Source: JAWXUK01 sp044432725 | GTDB lineage: Bacteria > Bacillota > Clostridia > Oscillospirales > Oscillospiraceae | Assembly (NCBI GenBank): GCA_044432725.1 | Contig: JAWXUL010000021.1 | Location: 1-45,695, forward strand | DNA length: 45,695 bases | Direction of reading: 5' to 3' | Shown: piece by piece, positions 15,500 through 25,900 of the stretch | Layout: the number at the start of each line of letters is the position of its first letter | Numbering within the stretch: position 1 is the stretch's first letter | Notes under the pieces: generated by a model | Seen by the model: the letters and a program-made list of their open reading frames with translations, nothing else | Told to the model about the DNA's origin: nothing | Databases searched by the model: none | Program-made: the position numbers and the translations under genes

Positions 15500-16513
15500 A
15501 TGTTACCAAGAAACAGTTGTTTTGATAGCGAAATTCTTTTTCGACGTGTAGTAGAAAAAATATTTCAATCATACGATTTTAAAACATCAGTTGAATTTGA
15601 ACAGTCAGGTATTTATTATGATTTTATAGCAGACAATGATAAGCTAGGATTAGCAGTAGAAGTTAAGTTTTCTATTAGTGGCACAGTTAATCTTCAATAC
15701 TTAAACAAAACAATTACTCGATTAACTGCTCACGCAAAAGATGCAGGAAGGATACCAGTTTTAGTGATAGGAGGGATTCTGCAAGCAAGTGAGCGTCTAG
15801 AATTTGACAAAGGTGTGATTATCTGTGATATAGGGAATCTTTTGTATTTAGTAAGTAAACATGATGAATTGCACTCCGAATTAGTCACTCTATTGGATTT
15901 TTCTGTAGAAAAAGCGATTAGCACTGGAATTGATGAGAAATTACAAATTGACAAACTAGTCGTACAAATAAGCGAATCGAACAAATTAAAAGAGGAGCTA
16001 GTTCATTGGAATAAACAGGGACGTGACCACTATAGAGAATATGAAGACTTATGTGTTCGTACGTTGAAATCCCTATTTTCTGAAGAATTAACACTGTGGA
16101 ATGAACAACAAAATTCGAACAATTCTTTATTTCATTTTGATTTAATTTGTAAAATTAAGCACAATGTGAGTGCTGAATTTTGGTCTGTATCTGAATCGTA
16201 TTTCAGTACGAAATATGTGGTTTTCGAGTTCAAGAATTATAACGAACAAATTACGCAAAAAGAAGTTTTTACAACCGAGAAATATCTTTATGCTAAAGCC
16301 TTAAGAAGAATTGCAATTATTATTTCAACAAAAGGAATGTCAGAAAATGCTGATAAAGCTAGACGTGGAGTATTAAGAGAAAACGGAAAAGTGATTATCT
16401 CCTTAACTAATGATGATTTGGTGAAAATGTTAGAAATGAAGGAGCAAAGTTCTGAACCATCAGACTTTTTAAGCAAAAAACTCGATGAGCTGTTAGTCAA
16501 TTTAGAAAAATGA
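15500..16513 (+). CDS. Protein with two PD-(D/E)xK nuclease-like cores
   Basis: 337 residues. The first core: YYDFIADND with Asp41, then LAVEVKFSI with Glu54-x-Lys56. The second core: LFHFDLICKIK with Asp214, then YVVFEFKNYNEQ with Glu243-x-Lys245. Each has the D...(D/E)xK spacing of restriction-endonuclease-fold nucleases, and VFEFKNY is typical of Mrr/RE-like domains. Two cores in one chain suggest a duplicated nuclease, or one active and one DNA-binding copy. AGAGGGG precedes the ATG. It is followed by a HEPN-like gene in the same direction (143-base gap), suggesting a two-gene defence unit. No methyltransferase is next to it, so a classic restriction-modification pair is unlikely. Confidence 0.7.
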   Translation: MLPRNSCFDSEILFRRVVEKIFQSYDFKTSVEFEQSGIYYDFIADNDKLGLAVEVKFSISGTVNLQYLNKTITRLTAHAKDAGRIPVLVIGGILQASERLEFDKGVIICDIGNLLYLVSKHDELHSELVTLLDFSVEKAISTGIDEKLQIDKLVVQISESNKLKEELVHWNKQGRDHYREYEDLCVRTLKSLFSEELTLWNEQQNSNNSLFHFDLICKIKHNVSAEFWSVSESYFSTKYVVFEFKNYNEQITQKEVFTTEKYLYAKALRRIAIIISTKGMSENADKARRGVLRENGKVIISLTNDDLVKMLEMKEQSSEPSDFLSKKLDELLVNLEK

Positions 16514-16656
16514 CTAATTTCTTATCAAAATAATTCTTATTGAATAATAAATGAATTGTTTTTATCTTTTTTAGATTCAGCTTCAAAAAACAAGTGTAAA
16601 AAACTTACTTAACTATAACTTTCGTAATATCCATCATAAAGAATAAGGAGGGAATT

Positions 16657-17322
16657 ATGCCTTTTCCATCAGAATTACAAACACAAATTTATAATTATTT
16701 AGAGCTTACACTTCCTACTGAACAGTGGTACGATTTGAATTTTTTCACTTTTATAGCTGATGTAACCCTTCGCAAACGTTTAATAGTTGAGCATAAAAAT
16801 GCTCGCAAAATTTACAAATTTTTCGAAGGATTAGCTGCTACTGAAGATTTTCGTTTGGCTCAGATTAAAACTCAAGTGATCATGTACGTTTCGATACAAG
16901 AAGCAGTTATCAATTATACACTTTTTGAGTTATTTCCTAATTCAATAGAGGTTGGGAAACTAATCACTAAGAAACAGTTCAAGGAATATTCCATTCCTAA
17001 TGCTTCAAGAGAAAAACTAAAAAGTGAGCTAAGCCATGACGGTAAGGAAATTATATGTGGCTATCACACTGATACTATTGTAGATAAAACAAAAATAAGG
17101 TATGAAGAGAAACTGAAAGTCTGCTGTGAATTAAATCTTATTAGTCCAGAATTAGCAGATGAATTAAAGAAACTTTATGAATATAGGAATACAGTACATT
17201 TAGAAGCAGAGCTTCGTAAAAATCTAAGTTTTGATTTGGATATGGGTGAATTGGCTTACAGAAGAGTAGAAGGTCTAAGTATAGTTCTTTCACAAAATAT
17301 AGCAAATGTCGAAAAGCAGTAA
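16657..17322 (+). CDS. HEPN-like hypothetical protein
   Basis: 221 residues, all-helical by appearance. Near the C-terminus ELKKLYEYRNTVHLEAEL (about 170-187) gives Arg177-Asn-x-x-His181, close to the R-N-x3-H motif of HEPN RNases but with one residue less between Arg and His. The start at 16657 has AAGGAGG. It is followed by two hairpin terminators. Next to a protein with PD-(D/E)xK cores it may form a nuclease/RNase defence pair; a simple structural protein is also possible. Confidence 0.6.
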   Translation: MPFPSELQTQIYNYLELTLPTEQWYDLNFFTFIADVTLRKRLIVEHKNARKIYKFFEGLAATEDFRLAQIKTQVIMYVSIQEAVINYTLFELFPNSIEVGKLITKKQFKEYSIPNASREKLKSELSHDGKEIICGYHTDTIVDKTKIRYEEKLKVCCELNLISPELADELKKLYEYRNTVHLEAELRKNLSFDLDMGELAYRRVEGLSIVLSQNIANVEKQ

Positions 17323-17540
17323 ACATTTGTCTTGTTTGCACGAACATCCAAGAAGTATACGTTAGTCGTAGGATTTATGTATCTCCTCCCCACCACCTAC
17401 AACATAATTCTAGGTGATGGAGAGTAGTCAAAAATTTCTTCTTCAAAAAAGTTATGATTATGGCAGAAAAACCTTAAAAACATATCCATCTGGACGTAAA
17501 AAGAGATTAGTTTTTGGGTGTTTGTGTTGTACCAAATTTG

Positions 17541-17590
17541 GACAATCCGAACTTTTTCTTTAGTAAAGAAGGGTTCGGGTTGTCTTTTTC
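17541..17590 (+). terminator. Terminator downstream of HEPN-like gene
   Basis: GACAATCCGAAC (17541-17552) pairs with GTTCGGGTTGTC (17573-17584), one G-U pair, then TTTTTC. The rest of the 499-base gap 17323-17821 holds a second weaker hairpin (about 17667-17728, ATCCCTC/GAGGGAT then T-rich) and a tRNA-like segment; no gene is convincing. Confidence 0.75.
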
Positions 17591-17767
17591 TATTGTTAGG
17601 TAAACTTTTTTGATAGGTTCGTATGCACTGTATGGTGTGTCTTAGTACAATTATTAATAGTAAAATATCCCTCCCCTGTCCAACTTGCAAGAATTTGTGA
17701 GTGGATGGGAGAGGGATTTTTATTTTATTGAGGAAAGCTTGCTGGAATGTTATGAATTTGAGAATGA

Positions 17768-17817
17768 GGTGGGGGTTGGAGGGAGTCGAACCCCCTGATA
17801 TTTGACAATTTCAGGGG
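17768..17817 (-). other. tRNA/tmRNA T-arm-like segment, possible att remnant
   Basis: The minus strand reads GGGGGTTCGACTCCCTC and then CAACCCCCACC, like the T-arm and 3' acceptor end of a tmRNA or tRNA. It is preceded by the perfect inverted repeat CCCCTGA/TCAGGGG (17792-17798, 17811-17817). The rest of a tRNA or tmRNA is absent, and the acceptor has one extra C. Integrative elements often leave such 3'-end copies at their borders. It lies 4 bases after the metallopeptidase stop codon. Confidence 0.4.
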
Positions 17818-17821
17818 TGAG

Positions 17822-18874
17822 TCAAGATTCTATCATAAGGCCCTCCAATTGGTTTTCTGCGTTGCAGACCTTTTGTTCTACTTCTCTTAAATATCCATAA
17901 ACGTTGTCTTTCTTATGGCCATAGCCGTTTAGCACCAACTGAATATCTTCTTTCAAATTATCAAAAGAAAAATTAGCATTTCTTGCCAATACAACTCCGC
18001 GGCGATAGTAAGGTTCTATCTCATTTTTGCGGGTAAGTAAGTGGGTTTCTTTTCTTTTATATGCTTCTTGCTTCCAAATTTCTCGCACAGCCATCAATGC
18101 TATAGCAGTACATAAAGTTTCCTCATAGGCATAATTCTTTGTTGCCTTCGGTTTTCCTTCTCCAAAACATGCATGAAACATGAGGTGAGCCAATTCATGA
18201 GCAAGCTGATAAACTATAACTTCCTCAACCGTCCCCACAATTTTTGCATCATATTTTTCTTTAATATTAAGCTTAATTACAAAAATATTTGACCAATAAG
18301 GAGTGATAATGGGGGTGTACCCCGCCTTTGCGTTAGATGGTGCATTATCAATTATGACCTTAAGTTGACAAATTTTATTCATTATTTCCTCGCCTACGTG
18401 TTTTTGGAAAAAAGCCCACGTTAAGTTAATTGTAGTTTCGTAGTCTTTTAAATTTTCTGTACCTTTTTGGATTAAAGTTTGAGTGTAATCACTTGGGTGG
18501 TTGTTTATCGCATAATTAAATGTGTCTAATTCACAACTAATTTCATAAGCGCTGTCTGTAAAATTTTCTTCAACTAAAATTTTTCTTAACTGGTCAGGAA
18601 TTGCATTCATACCATCAAGCGATACTAGGTCATCTCTAATTCGTAATTTGACGACAAAAAATCCACTCTCGAAACAATTTATTACAAACGGCTCTTGGTG
18701 TTGTTCAGCTTCTAAAAATAAATTGTCAAATAAGATGTTATAGTTAGACAACCATTTGACATCTTCGCAAAATTCAGTGATTTTACTGTTAAACACACTA
18801 TAGTTTTTAATACATTCTTCTTTACTATCCAAATCGGGTTTTAAATTTGGGTTTACGATATAATTCTTTTCCAT
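17822..18874 (-). CDS. HExxH metallopeptidase-like protein
   Basis: 350 residues, no signal peptide. VYQLAHELAHLMFHACFG contains the zinc-protease motif H226-E-L-A-H230, and YAYEETLCTAIALMAV (248-263) supplies a candidate third zinc ligand (Glu251 or Glu252) as in gluzincins. The N-terminal 200 residues have no recognised domain. GAAGGAGA precedes the ATG. The gene stands alone; an XRE regulator in the same direction lies 0.4 kb upstream. XRE plus HExxH pairs resemble the ImmA/IrrE repressor-cleaving logic of mobile elements, but sequence similarity to ImmA is not evident, so this is inference. Confidence 0.65.
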   Translation of the reverse strand: MEKNYIVNPNLKPDLDSKEECIKNYSVFNSKITEFCEDVKWLSNYNILFDNLFLEAEQHQEPFVINCFESGFFVVKLRIRDDLVSLDGMNAIPDQLRKILVEENFTDSAYEISCELDTFNYAINNHPSDYTQTLIQKGTENLKDYETTINLTWAFFQKHVGEEIMNKICQLKVIIDNAPSNAKAGYTPIITPYWSNIFVIKLNIKEKYDAKIVGTVEEVIVYQLAHELAHLMFHACFGEGKPKATKNYAYEETLCTAIALMAVREIWKQEAYKRKETHLLTRKNEIEPYYRRGVVLARNANFSFDNLKEDIQLVLNGYGHKKDNVYGYLREVEQKVCNAENQLEGLMIES

Positions 18875-19035
18875 AAAATTCTCCTTCTAATGTAAAATAT
18901 TTCGTTCTTTCGTATTTTGACTATTTATATTAATAATCGTATAAAAAATTCGCCTCAAAACTTGTGCTAGAATGCTGAGATATAATATTTCTATCATTGA
19001 GTTTTCTCCTTTCTCTAAAACAAAGGTAAAATAAT

Positions 19036-19091
19036 AGCATCCTTCAAAATGCAATGATAATTGTTATCATCACACCTACTTGAAGGATGCT
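19036..19091. repeat. Nested inverted repeat between metallopeptidase and XRE genes
   Basis: The outer arms AGCATCCTTCAA (19036-19047) and TTGAAGGATGCT (19080-19091) are perfect 12-bp. Inside sits a second perfect repeat TGATAA-TTG-TTATCA (19055-19069). It may act as terminator for the minus-strand XRE gene or as a structured RNA or operator. The remaining gap 18875-19272 is A/T-rich without a gene I can support. Confidence 0.55.
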
Positions 19092-19272
19092 TCATTTATT
19101 TCAATATTTTGTTTTAGTTCTCATTAAAGAGATTCGTGCAAATGACACCTATCTTGTTCAAATTAAGACAAACTGGCACAACAATCTCTTTTTAGATATT
19201 AAGATAGTACCACATAACTCAGTGTTTGTCAAGAGTTTTTTTGTTGGATTTTTGAGTTTTTTCGACTTGCCC

Positions 19273-19557
19273 CTACTCCCCTTGAAACTCCCTCACCAAA
19301 CTCCTCAAAATCTGCTTCTGTTCCTCTGTCAGCTTGGAAACATCTAGGACATCCTCTCTGCTACACCCAAGCAAATAATCTGTACTCACATTGAAAAAAT
19401 GAGAAATTTTCAAAAGTACATCATAACTCGGCATTCTAACCGAGGTTTCGTAGGCGGAAATCATGCTTTTAGTCACTAATAATGCTTCGGCAAGGGCGGA
19501 TTGTGATAAATTTCTCGCTTTACGGAGATTTTTTAATTTTTCGCCCATATTTACCAT
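19273..19557 (-). CDS. XRE-family transcriptional regulator next to defence operon
   Basis: 94 residues from the ATG at 19557, six bases after AAGGAG; an in-frame start at 19581 lies before that site. The helix-turn-helix spans residues 5-58 (LKNLRKARNLSQSALAEALL, then ISAYETSVRMPSYDVLLKIS), then STDYLLGCSREDVLDVSKL and a dimerisation helix. It is divergent from the three-gene helicase operon across a 326-base gap and is the obvious candidate for its repressor. Confidence 0.87.
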   Translation of the reverse strand: MVNMGEKLKNLRKARNLSQSALAEALLVTKSMISAYETSVRMPSYDVLLKISHFFNVSTDYLLGCSREDVLDVSKLTEEQKQILRSLVREFQGE

Positions 19558-19798
19558 AGTGCTCTCCTTTTTATAATCCAAATTTTAAATGATATTATCC
19601 ATTATATCTGACCTCCTACCCTTATAGGTGGATTTTTATCCTCACTAAGTTGACCGTTCTTGTATTATTTGGTATACTAGTATCAGATTCTGAATCAAGA
19701 ACAATTTTTATATAATAGAATTAAAAGAAAATTGTGCTAGGTTTTCTTAGATTATTTCTTTTTACAATCTTTAATGACAAAATTAGTTCAAATATTAC

Positions 19799-19827
19799 TT
19801 GATTCTCTCCTTTTTTTATGGTATGAT
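19799..19827 (+). promoter_or_regulatory. Promoter of three-gene helicase operon
   Basis: TTGATT (19799-19804), 17-base spacer, TATGAT (19822-19827), 56 bases before the first gene. The rest of the 326-base gap is A/T-rich; no clear palindrome overlaps this promoter. Confidence 0.6.
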
Positions 19828-19883
19828 AGAATATAAGGCAAAGATTTCCAAAAACAAAGTTTTTCAACGAAAGAGGTAACGAT

Positions 19884-22800
19884 ATGTTAGAGAAAGATAT
19901 TCTTCATCAGCTCGAGCAAATGTTTCCTAGCAAAATCATTTATCTGGAGCAAAGATGGCAATCAGTTTTTATTAAGGTTCGCCAAATATCACGTCAAAGT
20001 GGCATTTCTAGTGACGATTGGTTAGCTTCGCAAGGTTTCTTTTGTTCTGAAACAGGTTATGTTGAGCCAGATATGGAGTTCCAGAAGCATGAGAAGGAAA
20101 CCAATGAAGCTTTTGATTTGGCTGATTGGATTTTGAAAACCTATCCACTTGTGGGTGAATATGAGCCGACTGATGAAGAAAAAATCCTGCTTTATCAGTC
20201 TGCTCAGGAAACAGCCCAAGCATACCTGACACCTCATGGAAGAGTCACCCAAAAATCCCAAGTTGTTTTATTTGTTGCCACGATTCAAATGCTTAAGACG
20301 TGGAAACAAACAGTTGGAACTGAAGATGAAAGTACAACTTTTTGGAACGATATTTATGCCTACTACGGAATAAAAGCAGAAAATCATAGTGAACAACAAA
20401 TAATTAAATTGTATGCCTCATTTAGAAAAGCGACTAAGGATACACTCATGCGGTACAAAAGATTTTTCGCTCCCGAACAAACCATGAGATATTACACAAC
20501 CCTATTACTTCACGCTTTTGCACCTAAACCAAGTATGGAGGCGTTGTTTCGAATTTTGTTTAATTTTTATGCAAAGGAGCTTGATTTCCAATATTTTTCC
20601 AACGATGTTGCCTACAAAACCTTTGTGAAGGGAATGCGAGCCAGATGGGAAAAAGATAAAAAATCTAGTGTACACATTAAATCTGACGCAGTAAACTCTG
20701 GGCTAAGGATGTTATTTACCAATCGAGCTGGCTATATGGCTGTGTTATCAGATCAAATTGTACAGAAAATGGACGCACTTTTGCGTGGTGAGAGTTCTAG
20801 CTTCAGCCAAAATCATTATTTAGACATCTTATTAGAAGAGTGGTATCAGAAATTAAGCAGCACAGAAAAAACAGACTTCGGAGGGAGAAAAAAAGGTCAA
20901 ATCGTAGAATTTGTTGCTACATCCAGAAATACTATTTCTGTTCAATGGGGGATAGAACAAGAAAAAGTTGGCTTAATCATTCATCGTATTCATTTAATGG
21001 AAGCAATTAGTGCTAAACCAGAGGTTCTTATTTACCAAACTGGTAAGGAAATAGCAAGGAGATTTCTTACCGTTCATGGCACTGAATTATCCTGTACCAC
21101 AGGATATTTGTTTGTACCTCTGGAAGAAACCGAATACGATTTCAATGAAAAAAGTGACGTCCACTTAACCATCAAACTGAATGGAAATGATTTTTACCAT
21201 TCAGCCGATAAATTACGGAGAAATTATGTCCTTTTCAACGAAAAAGGACAAGAATCACAGGCAAAAGAAGGGGCAAATATCCTTTTCTGTCCTAGTACAA
21301 GTCAGTTACAAGGAATTGATGACTATTTGCAACTACCACATTTAGGTCAACTGTTTCGTCTTGCTCTTCATGAATCCTCCCATGTCACCCTTGACAATAT
21401 GGAAATTTATCTGGGCAAAGAATGTGTCAATTCTTTCCATCATTATACTTCTGTGAAACCTCTGCAAGGAATTCGTGGCGAATATTCAGGGCAAGAAGTG
21501 CTACTTTTTTCTCAAGCATTTCTGTTAACCATTTCTTTACCCAAAGACGAAAATGACTTGAAATACCATGTAGTCATTGATAAAGAAAGATATTCTGCAA
21601 CAAAAATGAAGCATAATGCTCAAGGAGATATAGTGATTACCATACCACGAGAGGACGATGCACCACATTCCATTCGTGTAATTGATATTAGTACGCAAAT
21701 GGTGAAATATCAATTCCTTTATTCCATATTAGAAGGGTGTCAGTGGAATTATTCTAAGAATACCTTTCGTTATCAAAAGGATGTAGTAGAAGGGACACTG
21801 ATTTTGTCAGATAATCCTCAAAAAGTTCAATTGCCTGTGTTTTCTGCGTTAAACGATATGATATTTCAACCAGTAGGGATTTCTTTTTCCATCAGGCTCT
21901 CCCCACCCTTAGTCTATTGCGAAATGGAAGAAAGAAATGCCTTTACTTTGACAGAATTCATGTGGTTCGAGGATTTCCAGAGAGGTTCTGTTCTTTCCTT
22001 AACTTTACCAAGCCAATTCAAAAGCAGAATAACCTTAGGAGAAAAGGAAGTTTTCTCTGGGGATGGAAAGAAATTTGAGTTAGGCAATCGCCTTTATGGC
22101 GGAGGTCATGTTCAACAAGAAGAAAAATTGCAATTAGAATGGTCAAATGGTGTAGAACTAAATACACATTTACTGACGACTGTGGTTTTTCAAGAAAAAT
22201 TCATCAAACCACCTATTACATTTCGAGAAGAAATGATATATTGGCATTACGAGGGAAATTACATCGGACCTTCACACAGTGAATTTCTTCTATCCCTCCA
22301 ACTTCCAAGCGGTGAAATTCACAAAGAAACACTGAAAAACAAAAACTCGGATTTACTCAAAGATGAATTTTTTCCACTAGGATCGTATTTGTATCAAATT
22401 TCAGTGGAAATAGAGGAATTGTTTTCAGCTGTCGAAGAAAAAACGATTCATGAGGACTACTTAATCACTGGACACCCTAATGCACTGAAGGTCATGGATG
22501 TAGAATTTCACTTAACGAGTGGAAATTATTGGGATATCGATGAGGAATGTTACAAAAAATCCTTTATTCGTTACCAAGCTGCCTTAATAAAGAATTTAGA
22601 GTATATTGGTGAGTCCTGCCCCAACGGAGAAACGGCTGAATATCCGTATTATCGTGGAACTCTGTGTTATGTTAACCCTTATGGTAAATTACAAACCTTC
22701 AATCAGGGGAGAAAAGCGGGCTACGAAGAAATAAACCCTCTTCATCTATGGGTAGTCAACGATTATCTGCTGATTTTACTAGCTGAAACAGAAGATGGCT

Positions 22801-22907
22801 TGATGATGGATAAGTTCCATGGCACAATTTTTAACCGTTCCCCTGATAAGCACCAAACCTATGAAATTCCAGATTATTTTGAATACGAAAGCAAAAAGGA
22901 GTGTTAA
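19884..22907 (+). CDS. Large protein of unknown fold, first gene of helicase defence operon (DruH-like?)
   Basis: 1007 residues, cytosolic, no motif I can name. Residues 1-110 are helical and acidic (EKDILHQLEQMFPSKIIYLE); 110-300 are helical with aromatic-rich stretches (FNFYAKELDFQYFSNDVAYK); residues 330-950 look beta-rich and domain-like (VEFVATSRNTISVQWGIEQE, and many short strands). AAAGAGGTAACG sets the ATG. The stop lies 2 bases before the helicase ATG, inside the helicase ribosome binding site, so the products are made together. Druantia type III consists of a roughly 1000-residue protein without a clear domain (DruH) and a giant DUF1998 helicase (DruE), matching size and order. I cannot confirm homology by eye. 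Confidence 0.6.
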   Translation: MLEKDILHQLEQMFPSKIIYLEQRWQSVFIKVRQISRQSGISSDDWLASQGFFCSETGYVEPDMEFQKHEKETNEAFDLADWILKTYPLVGEYEPTDEEKILLYQSAQETAQAYLTPHGRVTQKSQVVLFVATIQMLKTWKQTVGTEDESTTFWNDIYAYYGIKAENHSEQQIIKLYASFRKATKDTLMRYKRFFAPEQTMRYYTTLLLHAFAPKPSMEALFRILFNFYAKELDFQYFSNDVAYKTFVKGMRARWEKDKKSSVHIKSDAVNSGLRMLFTNRAGYMAVLSDQIVQKMDALLRGESSSFSQNHYLDILLEEWYQKLSSTEKTDFGGRKKGQIVEFVATSRNTISVQWGIEQEKVGLIIHRIHLMEAISAKPEVLIYQTGKEIARRFLTVHGTELSCTTGYLFVPLEETEYDFNEKSDVHLTIKLNGNDFYHSADKLRRNYVLFNEKGQESQAKEGANILFCPSTSQLQGIDDYLQLPHLGQLFRLALHESSHVTLDNMEIYLGKECVNSFHHYTSVKPLQGIRGEYSGQEVLLFSQAFLLTISLPKDENDLKYHVVIDKERYSATKMKHNAQGDIVITIPREDDAPHSIRVIDISTQMVKYQFLYSILEGCQWNYSKNTFRYQKDVVEGTLILSDNPQKVQLPVFSALNDMIFQPVGISFSIRLSPPLVYCEMEERNAFTLTEFMWFEDFQRGSVLSLTLPSQFKSRITLGEKEVFSGDGKKFELGNRLYGGGHVQQEEKLQLEWSNGVELNTHLLTTVVFQEKFIKPPITFREEMIYWHYEGNYIGPSHSEFLLSLQLPSGEIHKETLKNKNSDLLKDEFFPLGSYLYQISVEIEELFSAVEEKTIHEDYLITGHPNALKVMDVEFHLTSGNYWDIDEECYKKSFIRYQAALIKNLEYIGESCPNGETAEYPYYRGTLCYVNPYGKLQTFNQGRKAGYEEINPLHLWVVNDYLLILLAETEDGLMMDKFHGTIFNRSPDKHQTYEIPDYFEYESKKEC

Positions 22908-22909
22908 AT

Positions 22910-25900
22910 ATGTTTGATCCAATTGATGGTTCCCAAGCACTAAAAGAAATTTTTATTAACTATATTACTACTAGGTTTTCAATGGAAAATCAGGAATACA
23001 GGAAGATGTTTCGAGCAGAGTTATCCAAAGAAAACATGATTGCCAAAGGACCGTACCTTGATATCGGTGGTGCATTTGAAACAGGGCAAACCTTAGAGCA
23101 ACTAGCCAATGCAGGGACTATTTCTCCCCTATTTCAAAGCCTTGAGCCTGTACATGAAGAAGAAAGAGAATTAAATTTACAGCGACCACTATATTTTCAC
23201 CAAGAACAAGCAATGAGAAAAGCCAGTCAAGGGAAAAATCTAGTGGTGACGACTGGCACAGGGTCTGGTAAAACGGAATGTTTTCTTCTTCCCATCTTAC
23301 AATCTATTCTCGCAGAAAAAGAAGCTGGCACATTAGATGCTGGAGTGCGTGCTATTGTGATTTATCCCATGAATGCTCTAGCCAGTGACCAAATGAAACG
23401 TATGCGAAAATTGCTGAAAAATTCTGATATTACCTTTGGTTTGTATAATGGCAACACCAAGCATACAGAAAGAGATGCACTGCAAAATTATAAGAACACC
23501 CATAAAAATGAAGATGGAAGATCTAATAAACCTCTGAAAAACGAATTGATTTCCAGAGAAGTTATGCAAGAAACACCACCTAATATATTGATTACGAACT
23601 ATTCCATGTTAGAATATATGCTTTTACGTCCAAAAGATGACGGAGTTTTTTCTGGTGCAAAACTAAAATTCATTATCTTAGACGAAGCACACATTTATAA
23701 AGGAGCCACTGGGATGGAAACATCCCTGCTCATGCGGAGGGTGCGTGCCAGAATCAGCAACGATTCTGCAGTGCAGTATATTCTCACCAGTGCGACGTTA
23801 GGTGGGAAAGATGCTGATGAAGAAATCGTTGCCTTTGCCACTCGGCTGTGTGGTGCTAATTTTTTGAAAGAAGACATTATTCGTTCTGTGGAGAAAAAAG
23901 AAGAAATGAAAGCCTCCTTGGATTTTTCAAGTGGTATTTTCACCAATTTATTAGAGAATCTAGGAAAAACAAGCAAAATATTAGCTGAAAATCAGGCTGA
24001 CTTTTCTCCCTCTGGAAACCAAGATGAAAAACTTTTTGAATTTTTCCTCCATAGTAGATTGTTTGAAGATTTTAGAAAATTTGTCAAAACTCCTCTTACT
24101 TTGCAAGAATTACAAGAAAAGCTTTCCAGAAATCACAATATTTCTTTGAAAGAATTGATTGCTCTCATTTCCGTTTGTGCAATGGCTGAAAAAAATGGAG
24201 CCAATCTGATTAAGCCACGTTACCACTTTTTTGTTCGTGCGTTGGAAGGGTTGTTTATTGGCATAGGAGAAACAAAAGAGTTATTTCTGCAACAGAAGAA
24301 CACTGTCATGGTTGGTGAAACAGAAAAAGAAATTTTTGAAGCAGCAGTCTGTGGTGATTGTGGTCGCTTGGCACTGGTAGGACGATTAGAAGGCGGTTAT
24401 CTGCGACAAGTGAACCGTTTTGATGAGGGTATTGAGTTCTATTTGTTAAAAGAAGCCACTGATGGTGAATACATCGAAGAGGAAGGTAGCACTGGTGAGG
24501 AAGATGAAATCGCTTGCCAAGATTATGTAGTTTGTTCTCTTTGTGGTGCTATGGACACGGAATTAGGGGCGAAAATAAGTAATCTCTGCGAACATGAGAA
24601 AAAACACTATGTCGCTCTGAAAAAAGCCAATACCAGAGGTGATGGCAGAATAAAAGCTCGTTGTCCTGCTTGTGAGTTTGGAGATCTCATGCAGATGTAT
24701 TTAGGTTCAGAAGCAGCAACAGCCGTGTTAGGGACGGGATTGTTTGAATTACTGCCTAAAGAAGAGGTACTCGACAGTTCTTGGACTGAGATGGAAGAAA
24801 TATTAGAAAGCGAAAATGATCCTTTTACCATGGTATCAGAACCAGTGATACCCAAAAGAGCCATCATGCCACAATTTCTTTGCTTTTCAGATAGTCGGAG
24901 TGAAGCGGCTTTTTTCGCCTCTTATATGGAACGCTCTTACCAAGAATTTTTGCGACGTAGAGGTATCTGGCACGTTGCTGAATCTTTAAGAGATGAGGGG
25001 AAAACCATTGTAGACATGGAATTCTTCGTTACAAAACTGGAAAAATATTTTGTGAATCATAAAACTTTCCTAGAATGGACTCCCAGTGGGAGTGGAAATG
25101 CTGATGTGTTAAAAGCTAAAAGCCGTGAACAAGCATGGGCTGGTATTTTGAATGAAATGTACAATGCAAGGCGGAGCACAAGCCTTGTTTCTTTGGGGTT
25201 ACTCTCTTTTGAATATGAGAAAAATGAATCGCAGGTGGCTGGCTTTCAAAAAATGTATTCTTTAGAAAAAAAAGAGGCACGAGCATTATTAGAATTATTG
25301 GTGCAAGACATTGTTTACGCAGGGGCAATTCATCCTATGGGGAAAGAAATGTTGTCAGAATCTGAACATGAATATATTTTCTTTACAAAAAGACCGAAAA
25401 AAGTAGTGTTATTAAAAGAAGGCGAAACTCACAGTAAGAATTATATTTCAGGTTGGTTGGCACGGAAACGAACCAATGGAAACTTTTTTACAAACAGCCG
25501 TCTGAGCAGACTTGTAAGAGATTTGGGACTCACAGAAGAAGCAGCAGATCAACTAATGCGTGGCTATTGGTTTAAGGTCTTACAGCCAACTGAAGAAGAA
25601 TTTTCACTTCCTGCCAATGAATTTCAAATTCGTTTAGGTGGAACTCAAGAAAGTCAGTTTTATCGTTGTCAAAAATGTGGCAGATTAACCCCCTATTCCG
25701 TGAAAAGTCATTGCAGTTCCATCAAATGTACAGGAACACTCGTCCCTTGTAACCCTTTGGAAGAAAACGTAAACAATCACTATGTGAACTTATATCGTAG
25801 TGAAACCATGACACCACTCTATATTAAGGAGCATACAGCCCAACTTTCCAAAAATCAGCAAACAGCATACCAAGAAGCATTTCAACACAAACAAATCCAT

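Noticed and set aside
15500..17322. Ordinary restriction-modification pair
   Set aside because: Neither neighbour shows methyltransferase motifs.
17397..17690. 97-codon frame on the minus strand
   Set aside because: Runs through two terminator hairpins, has no ribosome binding site and an unusual composition.
17768..17830. A complete tRNA or tmRNA gene
   Set aside because: Only the T-arm and acceptor-like 3' end are present; no 5' acceptor strand or anticodon arm can be found.
19087..19347. 86-codon plus-strand frame
   Set aside because: Begins inside a hairpin and overlaps the real XRE gene antisense; hydrophobic low-complexity product without a ribosome binding site.
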